From Bemisia tabaci (taxonomy: Eukaryota > Arthropoda > Insecta > Hemiptera > Aleyrodidae): a stretch of 64,000 nt of DNA. A program made the translations under genes and the position numbers. The notes under the pieces are model-generated. The model was not told where the DNA came from. It searched no databases and was given only the letters and a program-made list of their open reading frames with translations. Every line of letters starts with the position of its first letter. The stretch's first letter is position 1. The stretch is taken from NCBI RefSeq assembly GCF_918797505.1, contig NC_092800.1, positions 25,993,577-26,057,576 of the forward strand, given 5' to 3'. Below are positions 25,248 to 37,200 of this stretch, piece by piece.

Positions 25248-28200
25248 TCATTGCTCTTTAATAGAAGTTGATCGTCGCTGGAAAAAAGAATGAAATAAAG
25301 TTAAAATCATCTTAACTTACCTACTTTTGCGACTCAAAAACTTGAGTACCATTGAAAAGCTGGGAGTAGGGTCTTTTCAACAGAACATTGACTTTTTTCC
25401 TATAATGCTTAGGATTCCTAAGAAAAAACTCTTTGGTGTCCTATTAAATTTTGGAGTCGACAGGCAGAAAGTTTCATTATAGTTTAAACATTTCTAAATT
25501 CACATATGACAGATTTAAAAGAAACAACTTTCATCCTTTTTAGATCCCCCTGTATATTAAAATATATGGTCGAGACTAAAAGATCAGCTCCAAATGTTAT
25601 TAAATTAGAAGTGTCGTCAGCTAAGTTGGCAGTTGTTTACTTTCTGTTTACAAGCGAGCGCCATGTAGTCGTCCAATAACAATCAAGGATTGGCAGCGGC
25701 ATGATTGTGAACAACGCTGCTGCTGAATGGAGAAAGGTGAATGCGTGAGACAGTCAGAAGTAACAACTGGCAACTTAGCTGACAACACTTCTACCTTATT
25801 TTATCTTCCTTTTTATTAATATGTAGGTGCTCAACTAATTCCTCAGCGCTTAGATATTATTAAAGTACATTAAATGGCCTGCGTTTCTGATCAAAATTAC
25901 CTTTTTTTGAACGAGAGCTTAATGGCAGCATTCCTCTGATTTGCTTTGACATTCTAGGGCAGTTCAAGCCAAAATGTTTGCAAAATGCTCAACCAAAGGA
26001 TGACACTATTATCAAAATTTTCAGTCATTTGGCACTAGGGTCCTTATTTCTATAGACGGTCACATATTAAGCTTAGTTTCTGTGAACAAAATGAGCCCAT
26101 CATAATAGGTCATCAATGCGACTGTTGAGTCTCATTTCCAATCAAAATTGAAAGGTGCCTTTAAGTTTTAATCAGCATAAGCTGCAAGCAGAGAATCAAT
26201 CGTTGCTCTGTCTGTTGGTGGATTAAGTTGATTATAAAAAGTGGCCTTTTTTAATTTTGATCCGCAAAATTCAACAAACTCATCAATGATCCACTTTGAT
26301 GGGCTCATTTCAACCGTGGAAACCAAGCCGTAGGAATGGAGCAAGTAAACTTTTGTTTTGAAAATCCAAACATCCCTGCTTAAGATCAATCAATCTTCGA
26401 AGTTGATATTTGAGCAATGGGAATTACTCTTAATACAAATTAAGTAAATGTACAGAATGGTCTTTTACCTGATTTTTGAGAGCTTGTCTTGATTGGAAAT
26501 TAAACTTTGCGAGAGCTTCTCGAACCCACTGGGGCTTATCTGGAATGACTAGACTCATAACTTGCCGGATTGCGAACAGCAAATGTTCTAGTCCGATGCA
26601 GACAAGACACCATTCGAAAGAACTAAGACTGGACCTCCAATTGGACATGGACGGAGAAATATACAACAGGGCACAGTTAGTCATCACAGAAATGGTACAA
26701 AGGACTTCAAATGCACGCTGTCAACAGAGAAGAAGAGATCAATTAATATTGGTAACAGTTATGTACTAGACAACAGGCCGCTTTGTGGCTGGGTGTGTTT
26801 GGGTCGTTCACAGCCCGGCCATCATCAGCGACTTTGGAGTTTGTCTCAGTCCTCAAAATGGCCAAGCTGTTAAGGACCCAAGCATGTCCAGCTACTAAGT
26901 TTTACTTTAAGTAATGCACGGAAGTGAATACATTTTTTTTGGACAAATTTATCTCCTTACTCCACTGTCTTCAACACTCCGAGCATATATACAGGGCAAT
27001 TACTGCAAAGCCTAGCGAATAATATCAGTAGGATCGGCGTAGAAAAAATTATAGCATCCACTGACGTAATAAATGTGCCATTCACCTTACTCCTTAATAA
27101 GATGTGACTCCCTTAACTTTCTACATGGAGATTCAGTGATTGAACACACAATATTACTCAGAAATGTGGAAAATGCTGAGGAAATATGGAAGTTTGACAA
27201 GCATTTCGGAAAATTGAGAGGGAAAATTTGACAGCAAAGAAAAATCCCAGATACACACAGCAAGCCACAGGCAGCTAAGGAATTCCTACAACCCCGGAAG
27301 TGAAATAGAATTGATTTGGAAATGCTAACAGAGGACCATGACCCCAAAAATTTCTGGATTTCTTCCTGGATTGCTAGGAATCTTTAAAACAAAAAATTTT
27401 TCAATGTCTTCAAGGCAATTCGTTCAGTTTTTTTTAGGTCTTTAGGACATTTATGAACCTGGAGGCATAGAAACCTCAATTCAGAGAAAAATATGGTGGC
27501 TGATCCTATTGTACTCTTCAGATGCCTTACAAAATTTAATTGAAACTTCTTCATTTTCAACAATTTATAGATTCTCATTTTTCTTCTTTAGTTTCAATAA
27601 TTAGGTAAGGATTTAGGCGCAGACTATTTTTAAATTACTTTAAAATAATAATGTTCATGGTCGTACTTGCCAAGCTCCTATATCCTTGACCCTTCTTGAT
27701 AAAGGTCTTTGGTAAATGCGGCAAAGCTTAAATGCATCAGATCTAATTTCAAAGAGATTGTTCACCACAGCCCAAAACGCTGCCATAGGATAAACAGCAG
27801 CAAACAGTGTAACATAGCCAAACTGTATGAACAGTTCCAAGTAGTCATCGTACGTTCCCTGTAACAGATAAATTAAGAGAAGAACTAAGAAACATGCATG
27901 TTACATTCAGTTAGATAGTAGGTAAGACTAAATGAGATCTTAGCAAGTCCATCTAAACATGGTTTCTGGTGACTACCTTTCTGGTCTGAGAGAACTCAAC
28001 CATACCCAACCATAGGGGTTTATCTTGAAAGCTCTCAACACAGTCAGATTAAAATAAGTATCGCTATTGTTAAAGCTTACCATTCTCTTAAATATCCTCA
28101 AAAATGAAACACAAGTATTATTGGGTGAAAGGACCCCGCACACCTCTTATGGGAAGCTGCACCACCACCGATTGCCTTCTGACTTATGTTTTGCGATTCT

Positions 28201-31200
28201 CCTCAAGATGCTGATCAAAAGTTATAATTGTTTGTATCAAAGTGCGTTACATGATGAGTTACTCTTTACATGGATGATAAAGCCTCACCTCATATGGGTC
28301 CATTGAACTCTCCCGGCGAGCCTGATCAATTCTGCTATCTTCGGGTTCAAGCTCTGGAATGTCCAAATTGATGTGAATGTCGAGATCTTCATTCCCCTCA
28401 TCACCTCCTTTTGGGTTAAGTAGATTTACATAGTCTTCATGCACCGACCTTTTTAATTTTTGTTTCCGTTTAAATTTCACGAGGTTTCCAAACTGTTGAA
28501 CATGAACATACAGCAAACTGAATCAGTTTAGAAGAGATAGTACCCTGTAATATAGAACACAGCTGGAAAGTTTGTAAGTAACATCTCAGCTCTCATTTTT
28601 TGCAACATAACAAAAACAGGAGATTCTGAGGATAAACATGATCAGTTTTTCCATCATCTCCTGGTTTTTGAGAAAGCTGTTCATTCTATCTTAAAGTTCT
28701 ACCAAGAGACTAACGCAAAGCACAATTCTGAAGACACTGAGTTGATTAAAGTATAATTTTCTGTTATCATCTTTCTTGTTGTCATGCGATACTAGAAACA
28801 AAGTTTTTCGGTCCGCAGGGCAAAAATTTCTGAGGTGTGACAACTAGTAATTTGACTTACTATTCAACCTACAATTTTTGGTCGAAGGCAGGCTACTTTG
28901 TGTTATGTTGAAAAAAAGAATATCTAGGGCTCACTTCAGTGATGCAAAACCAATATTCATAAGTATTTCCTCCAAAATTTTAGGTATTGTACAGAAAAAT
29001 TACAAAGGGTTGATTTTGGCTATAAAAGAGGTCCTTCCAAGTGAGGAAAAAGAAATGGTCATTAGAATTGTACCTACAAGTTGTGTGGCAAAAATGAGAA
29101 ATGTTGGAGGCAAATAGAAAAAAGTCTTGACAACAGAATTACCTTCAACCAATAACAGCGAAAAGCAAATGGAAGTATTGATTCTTGTACGTTGTTTATG
29201 GCTTGAAATATTATTAACATAGTTGCCAATTGCTGAAAAAGAAGACAAAGTGACATTGGTGAATAAAGTAAGAATAAGAATTAAAATTAGAATTTCTTTA
29301 AAGTAATGACAGGCTAAGATAGGAAAAGAGTAAGCAGTGAAGGACTAAGTTTAAATGTCATGGAAGCAAAATTGCACGAAAAATTAAGACAGGAACTCAT
29401 GGAAATAAGCTAAAGAAACAATGATATCCTGATCGGTTTTAAATTTTCTGAAAAACCCGCTTATAATGGTTTTTTTGACACTCTGACTGCTGCGATGGTT
29501 ATTTATAACGATTGTTAACAGCCAAGAGAGTTTGCTTAGCACCATCAAGCTACAGATCACAGATCCGTTTAACATTATCCCTGTCACAATAGAGAGAGTC
29601 TCTTCCATTGACCTTCTTCTAACAGGATAGTCCAAAAGACCAAGCGTTGTTGATGTGCTGTAGAAAGATCCTTTGAAAGATTAGACCAATAACAAGTCAA
29701 AAGTCAAATCTCCTGTCATTTGAACGAATAATTCATCAGGCTTGTTAACAGAGTTTGTTTTTTCTCTTCATACCCCTCCCTTAGTTCCGCCCCAAAAAGC
29801 AGGGTCATTAAAAAAAGTTCCATTCTTCAAGACTTCGAGTAATCATCAATAGGTCAGTTACCCCACTCATAGAATCTTGTTTTGATAATTTCAGATTGTA
29901 CAACAACAAAAAATAATAAGATCTGTCCAAAAACCTAGTTCCTAGGTCCCAGATTGACGGAAGTATTGTCCGACAAAAACTACAGCATATAATGTCACTC
30001 ATCATACTGCCGTGCTAAGGAAGAACGCCGTATGAACATTCGAGAGTTGCCAAATTGTCTTCAATAAAATGTTTATTTTTGTGAAAAGATATGTATATTT
30101 TCCCTTGAAAATTTCAGGAACTTTAGGTGAAATTGCGAACAAAATCATCTGGAAAATTGGAAGGATATTAATCATAAGTTTACCAGAAAATTCGTGGTTT
30201 ATCAAAGGAAATTTGGCAACGCCTGAAGGTTCATGCGGCGTTCTTTCTTAGCACGGCAGCATAGTGGTGCATACCATTGTTTCTTCCACCTTGGTTTCAT
30301 CCATGTTCAAAAAGGAGGAACAGTGTAGATGACCACTAAGTAATTGATGAATCAAAGGTGGAAGAAACCACGGTGTGTGCTACCGCGGTGGATGACATCA
30401 TACACCGATTTTTTTGAGGGGCAATATCTCTGTTAATATTTAATGTAGAAACTAGACATTTAAAGAGATCTCATTATTTTTTGCTCATCTATACACCATT
30501 AAAACACGATTTTGTGATGAATGCAACTGATCAATTGGCAACATTAATATGTCGTGAACACCATGAATTAGGTACTCCTTGAGACTCTTTGATTAAGTTC
30601 GCCACTCTTTGTTGTTGACTCATGGTTTTAGAACTAAATCAAGAAGAGGGACGAGGAGGCAATGTAAAAATCAAGTGATTGGTAATCAATAAAAAATTGA
30701 GATATTCACCGTTCGCAGGAGCTCCAAGTCTTTCATATAAAATGCAACATAAAAAAGAGACATAAAATTATTTACAAATTCAAAAAGGACTAGTTTGGTA
30801 ACACGGTGCCGATCAAACTGTGCTTGCGTGCGATGGTTTTCTGAAAAAAAAAGGAAAAGAATGAGAATGAATTTTGAGTGTAATTATGAGCCAATTCTAT
30901 TGTATGGTTTTAATTAATTGTGATAAGTTGGATAGTTAAAGAGAAATTAATAAGATCACCGATTGTTGAACATGGAAAAAATGAAATTCCTGATTTAACA
31001 ATTTTATGGTTAAAAAAAGTGTCCGACATGCCTCAATGTAGATTTTACAATAGAAAAATGCTAAATTAACCACCCCTGTGGTTAAATTAGCTTTCCACTA
31101 TTGTAAAATGTACCTTTAAAACATGTCGGACACATTTTTTAACAATTTACATACTTGTTAAATCAGCAATCCATTTTTTTCCGTGAACACAACTTTATCA

Positions 31201-34200
31201 TTGCTAACATGTGATACAGACAGAGATACGTTTTTAAAACTGTGCACAAATGACATGATTCGTCCCTTCGGCCAAATTATCACAAGAGGCAAGTTTGGAC
31301 ACTACGTTGTCAGACATCTCAATATTGTTTTAATTATTTCTTTAAAACTTTCACATTTACTTTCAGGAAATTTCAGGGATTAATTTAAATGATAAGAGAA
31401 ACGTTTGGTAAAATTTTCCAGTGATCCTGTTCATCAGTTTTTCCATAAAAAAATGAACAAGCTTGAAAAGTAAACAACATAGTGCCTGAGCATAAATAGC
31501 CCGCTTGTGATATTTTGGCTAGCGGGTGACGAATTATTGTTGCACCAATGTTCAACATCCCTTTTCTGAGAAGAGATAGTTACACGCACCCAAAATTGAT
31601 CAGGAAAGCAACCAATACTAACCCCATTCAGTCAGGAAATTCGCCAGAGTTCTGTAGTACTTGTTCATGATATAGACAAGAGCGGCATAAATCGTACTTG
31701 GAACGTAAATCGCTAATGGATGAGAATGATTCATGTAACGGACCGATTCCTCACACCAAAATGAAACTAGCATGACAATGAATGCACCACACATACAAAG
31801 AATCACCAGAGGAAAAGATACGCAGTACATCTGGAAATTAAACAAAGGATGATAACTCACAATTAATGCGCTACTATGGTAAAGCATCGATTAGCTGTAC
31901 ACCAAAGAAGCATGAACATAGTTTTGTGTGTGTATTCATTACTCAAATGTGTCTCAATTCTTTGGTGATTTAGGCATGTAAAAAAATCACAACCATGGTA
32001 AATGATGATTCAGAAGAGGATAGAAGCTCTTTTCAATTTAATGAAGAAAATAAACTTACTTCCTTCTATGGAGATCACTTAAATTGCATAATGTACTAAG
32101 TAGTAAATGGCTCTGTTGTAGGTGCGTCAAATGGGAAATGGAAGGTCAAATCGGGAATGTCATGTGAGAAAAAATTATGGATGGCGTAAGTCCGCAATCA
32201 CATACAATCTCGTTTGTGGTGTCTCAAAATCTCCGCCTCTATGTTACTTTTTTAAAGGAGAACAAATTGACATCATTCCTTGAAGTTTATGCAGAATTTT
32301 CTTCGCACAGAGAAGACAAATCACGGCAGTTTTAAAGAATTGCCGTTGAGTAGTTTTCTGTTTAAAAAATAAAGTATAACAGGAAGTCTGCAACGTTGCA
32401 AACTGAGTTATGTGATTCCCGACTTACACCGTCATTAAGTAAAATATTGTTCTTGTACGGAGTAAAACACAAACAAATGGGCAACCGAGGCTAAAAACAA
32501 ACAGAATGCCTGGGACATTTTGGGGACGTTTTTGGGTTTCAACCCCTTCTTCGACCAGGAAATCCATCGGCATTCGTTCAGGCATTCTGTTTGTTTTTAG
32601 CCTTGGTTTCCCATTTGCTTTCGTTTTGTTTTGTTAAATTATTCCCACTAGTTTTGTGTATCATCATTCTTTTCCTGGTCGAGGAGAAGGTTGTATCCAC
32701 GCGAAAACGTCTCAAGCATTCTGTTAGTTTTTAGCCTTGGTTTCCTATTTTCTTGCGTTTTGTTTCATTAAATTATTTGGGTTATTTTTGTGTATCATTA
32801 TTATTGTTCTTATAAAGGAGAAAAATAAGAAAATTTTAGGCGACATACAGTCGTGAAAGCATTGAGAATAAAGAGAGGAGCGATCAACTGAATGTCACAA
32901 TATTTTAACAGAGGGCAGTTTGAATTTAAATTACTGGTGCAATAGAGGTGGGCATTAGTACTAGAGAAGGGACCGATGATGAGGAGAACTAGAGAAACTG
33001 TCATTTGTAATTGCAAAGTGATCTCCAAAATCAGCATGCAACAACCATCTCCTATTGCTAAAAAAATTACTGACAACAATTCAAAAGCAGTCATGCGTGC
33101 AAAGCACTGGTAAAACAAAAGATTTTGTATCTGCACAATTCACATTGCATTTTGAGATATTTTAAGGCTGAGGCTTGTTCTAGTGTGAGAAAGCTTTAAG
33201 TGATGATGTGGCTTTTTGAAAATACTCTTGATCTCTCATGAACTGATGGAGTATGTGCTTGACATTCAAGAGGGGACTCAACCTGCACTTACCTGCCAGG
33301 AAACCTCTGATCTAGATAGAGAGGAATCTGGATATTCTACTCCCTATTGAACAAAAGTATACAGAAATGAGAAATCAAAATTGAATGGATGAGACACAAT
33401 AATTGTCGCTCCATTAACGTAAGGGTGTAACTTAATTTTCACGTGTGCCTTGAAAAGCATTGTTATGCGGGCGACAAGGCTTGTTACCTCCAAAAGTAGT
33501 ACTGCCCTCCCGTTAATGAAGCGACAGCAGGTCATGACAACAGAGAAGAGCACACGTTCCAATTTTTTCTTGGGTCAGTTTGTAACAGAATCCAATGAAA
33601 AGATATTTTTCAGCAGATTGGTAATTTAAGAAACCATTATCCACATTCTGAAAGGAGCATGTTTATACTTGTGATTTTCAGTACATGCATAAGTCAAAAG
33701 ACAAATCAAGTGGTTTTTAGAAGCAAAACACACAAACCCTTCAAACGCATTCCTTTCACTACAAACCTTTCGACAATGAGAGTACAAAAATGCGTATCAA
33801 GATTGCAATGTTTCAAAATCTCTGCTCATCTTCTACTTTTCGAGAGAAGACTGAACCTACATCATGGCTTAGAATTTTCACAAGGCTAGGAAAAATCAGC
33901 TACATCTTCAAGAAATGACATTGATTATTTTCTATTCAGAGAATGACGTATGACAGGAAGTCTGCAATGTTGTAAACTATGATACGCATTTCTGCAGTTT
34001 CACCGTGAAGTTCACCGCAGTTCGTGGTGCGAACACATTGTAAGCACTAGCCTAGTATAGAAACATTTACAAAAGTAATAAGAATCCCCCAAAAAAATAA
34101 TTAGTCATGAAGTATGATAAAATTTGTTTAGTTTCAAGAAATAAAATTAGGACAACTTTTACAGGTTAAATTACCTTTGCATTGGTTTTCCATCTCGGAT

Positions 34201-37200
34201 ACTGAGGCTGAAAGCGGCCTGTAATATGATCAATTGCCATTTGACCCTGGAAATTGGGCCTAGGTTCATCATCTAAACTTGTCAGACTAATTGTCCCCCA
34301 CTGGTATGCCAATTCTGAACACTTCCTTCTCCACATCTAATTATTGCAAAAAAATTACAAATAAATGAAGACAAATACGATAAAATAGAAAATTGAAAAT
34401 ACATTCCAATGGAATGGAATAAATTAGATTGATAGGTAATATTTGATTATTCTGGAAAACGGACCTCAATATAACTTAGCTAACTGGAATATCCCTCTGT
34501 AGAACTGGTTCAATATAGGTGGTTGGTGCAGTAAGAGGAAGTGCATCATCACTCTTTTGCTGGTAAAACTGGAGATGGAAAGAGGAGACAAAAGCCCCAC
34601 TGGTTACTACATAAATTTATGTTGGAAGGTGGCATTTTCCGATATGAAATTCGTTTTTTCTTTTCTTTCCTTAGTTCTAACAAGGAAAAATAAAGGAGTT
34701 TTTTCTTTCCTACTTCTTTAGAACAGTAATTTCCGTCAGAAAAATTTAAAAATACTATTAAAAGGGGAAAGTAATTACGAGAAGTTCTGTTCAAGGTAAC
34801 TATTGAATCTTCTGCAGCAGTTCCAGTTATTTATCTCAAATTATTTAACACTTTTTACATCAGGTTTACATGATAACTTTCTTTTTTGATTCGCTGACTT
34901 TCTCTGACTTAGTTTGCTTTCCCTGACTCCAAAATTTTCGAATTCCTCAACTTTCCCTGACCTTTGAAGACAGCTTCCACTTCCATGTTTTTCCTTTCAG
35001 TAACACTGATTTCTGCTAAATGCTACTTGCTAAAGTCCCTCACTTTTTTAGGTTTTCTAGACAACCAGAAACTCTGTACATGGAAGATTTGATGAGGCAG
35101 GAAAAAAGCTGGCAAAGAAAAAAGTTTGTGGTGCAAGAAGTTTCAGTGAACAAATATTCACTTTTATTACTTGGAACAGACTTACCTCTAAAAATCCAGT
35201 GGCCCACAAGACGTTGAAAACACAAAAAAATGCGAGCATCTCCGGAGATAGCAATAATTGGTAAAAGCCAAAAACCATCGGTAGCACAAGTGCAGTGGTG
35301 TAAAATCCTAAAAAGTGAAAGTAGAGAGCAACAGATTCTCCAAAGTACAACTTTATTTCATTGAATGGCTGATGACCAAACGGAGCGAGGTACCACTGTG
35401 TTCCAAGTTTTCGGACATTTTCTTCATCATGAAGAGGAAAAACTTGGACGATAAGTCCCCAATGAAGAAGAGCACTGACTGAAATCAAAGAAAAGATGAG
35501 ATAAGTGACTTGGTAAAAGTGGAAGGTGACGTTGATTCTCAAATACTGTATGTGAGAGCCTCTGATTATACAGCAAAATGCTTTTTCGTACCTTAGTTTG
35601 ATTTGGAATGTTATAGTGTAATGATCTCAAATTTTTAAGGAGGGGGGATGAGTATTTGTTGTTTCAGACCAAAGATGGCTTTGTTTTTGAGATTTGAGTA
35701 AGTTTTTTGCTTTTAAGTGATTGATTCTTGACTAATGATTGCATATCAAATGCAGATTGGTCCTGTTTTTCAACTACATATGAAAATTAAATATCTGGAG
35801 AAAATCTACAAAAAATATATTCTTCTCGTTACTTTCTATTTCAATTTTTACTCCGTTTAATATGTTATAATAGGAAACTAGGAACTACCCTAAAAAAGGG
35901 CAATCTGGTCTATTTCCTTCTTTTAAATTACTTTTTCTGAGCTCAGATGTTTAGAAACAGATCTATTGAAACAACTTTTACAATTGTTCTCGATAATTCT
36001 CATTACTCACATTTAAATATTTTTGAGATTGACCCATTCAATTACAGAAATTGCAGATAAAAGCTGATGAATCATCTTCACTGTAAGATGGTATATCTTT
36101 GGCACAACAATCTGGTACAAAGAGACAACAATCTGGTATCTGGTACAAGGAGATAGGAAAAATTTTAAAAAAAATTACTTACTGATCGACTGTCCCTCAT
36201 AAAACTTTAAGTGAGGATACCCTGGTAAATAGGACTCCTCTGCAAGCGCTCTGATATTTTCAAGTTCGTAGCGGACAATACTTTGTTTCTCAGCACTGGT
36301 AAAAATGTCCTCAACTGGTCCATCATACAGCAGAAACTCCTCCAGTTCTTTGACCACAAAGTGCCTGAGAATACCTCGTTTATCTCTTTTTCTGATTTCC
36401 AATTCTTCGGCTACTTCAAGTAGGAGATTACAAGTTGCAGCAACATGGACGAAGAGCTCAGCCTAAAATACAATGATTGATAGATATGACTTAATTGATA
36501 GATTGACTAATGATTGATTTGATAATGAGTGAGGAAATTTCAGCGCAAGAGGGAAAGTATTTCAGGAAGCAATTCGTCGCTCATCGGACGAAAGATCATG
36601 CATCAATTTCCACATGAGCCCCGGAATTCATAGATTTATTTGTAAAACAGGGTTCACATGGACATTAAAAAGCCCTCATGCTACAGAGGCAACGGATTAT
36701 GGTCAAGGTAGGAGGAAAAATTAGAGTTTGAATTTCTGACCAAAAACACACTTCAGTATTCTAGGAAGATGTCTGCTGTTTAATGCAGTTTTGTACAGAT
36801 AGTAGGAGTAAACATGCATTAAAATCTTTAAATGGCACACTAATACTTACAATAACTTTTTCTAAAAACTAAAATCTTGACAAGCGAACTTCAAATGGTT
36901 ATAATTCCTGTTTTCATTTTTTACAATCTCATTTTTTGGCTTTAATTTTGCTAGAATGTTTGCATAACACTTTTCTGGGCATTCATCTCAATACTTTCCC
37001 AAATCTATAGTTTTTTATCACTAAGTTACATCGCTCATAGATTACAGAACGCAATTTTTTGGCATTTAAGACCCGTCCCTTTGATATGATGACATATTTT
37101 TTGGTGGACTCTTCGCCTTAGGATCTCAAAAATGGTGGGAAACTGTCGAACAGATAGCTGGATAAAATTTGAAGTAATTTTAATGATGCAGTGACAAATA

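Noticed and set aside
29384..29635. Minus-strand frame [15 protein letters not shown]... in anoctamin intron
   Set aside because: It lies between two exons that join in frame and match ANO10 continuously. No splice sites and no recognised family.
30069..30251. Plus- and minus-strand frames within 30007-30259
   Set aside because: They lie entirely inside a short inverted-repeat element; the corresponding frames are not preserved in the second copy at 41260-41506.
32810..33136. 108-codon minus-strand frame in anoctamin intron
   Set aside because: The exons at 34336-34175 and 31830-31623 join directly in phase and match the family without an insertion, and the frame resembles no anoctamin segment.
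35057..35190. Extension of anoctamin exon 3 past 35186 ([10 protein letters not shown]...)
   Set aside because: The frame runs past a strong donor (GAG|GTAAGT) at 35186. The next exon at 34336 restores the family sequence, so the extension is intron.
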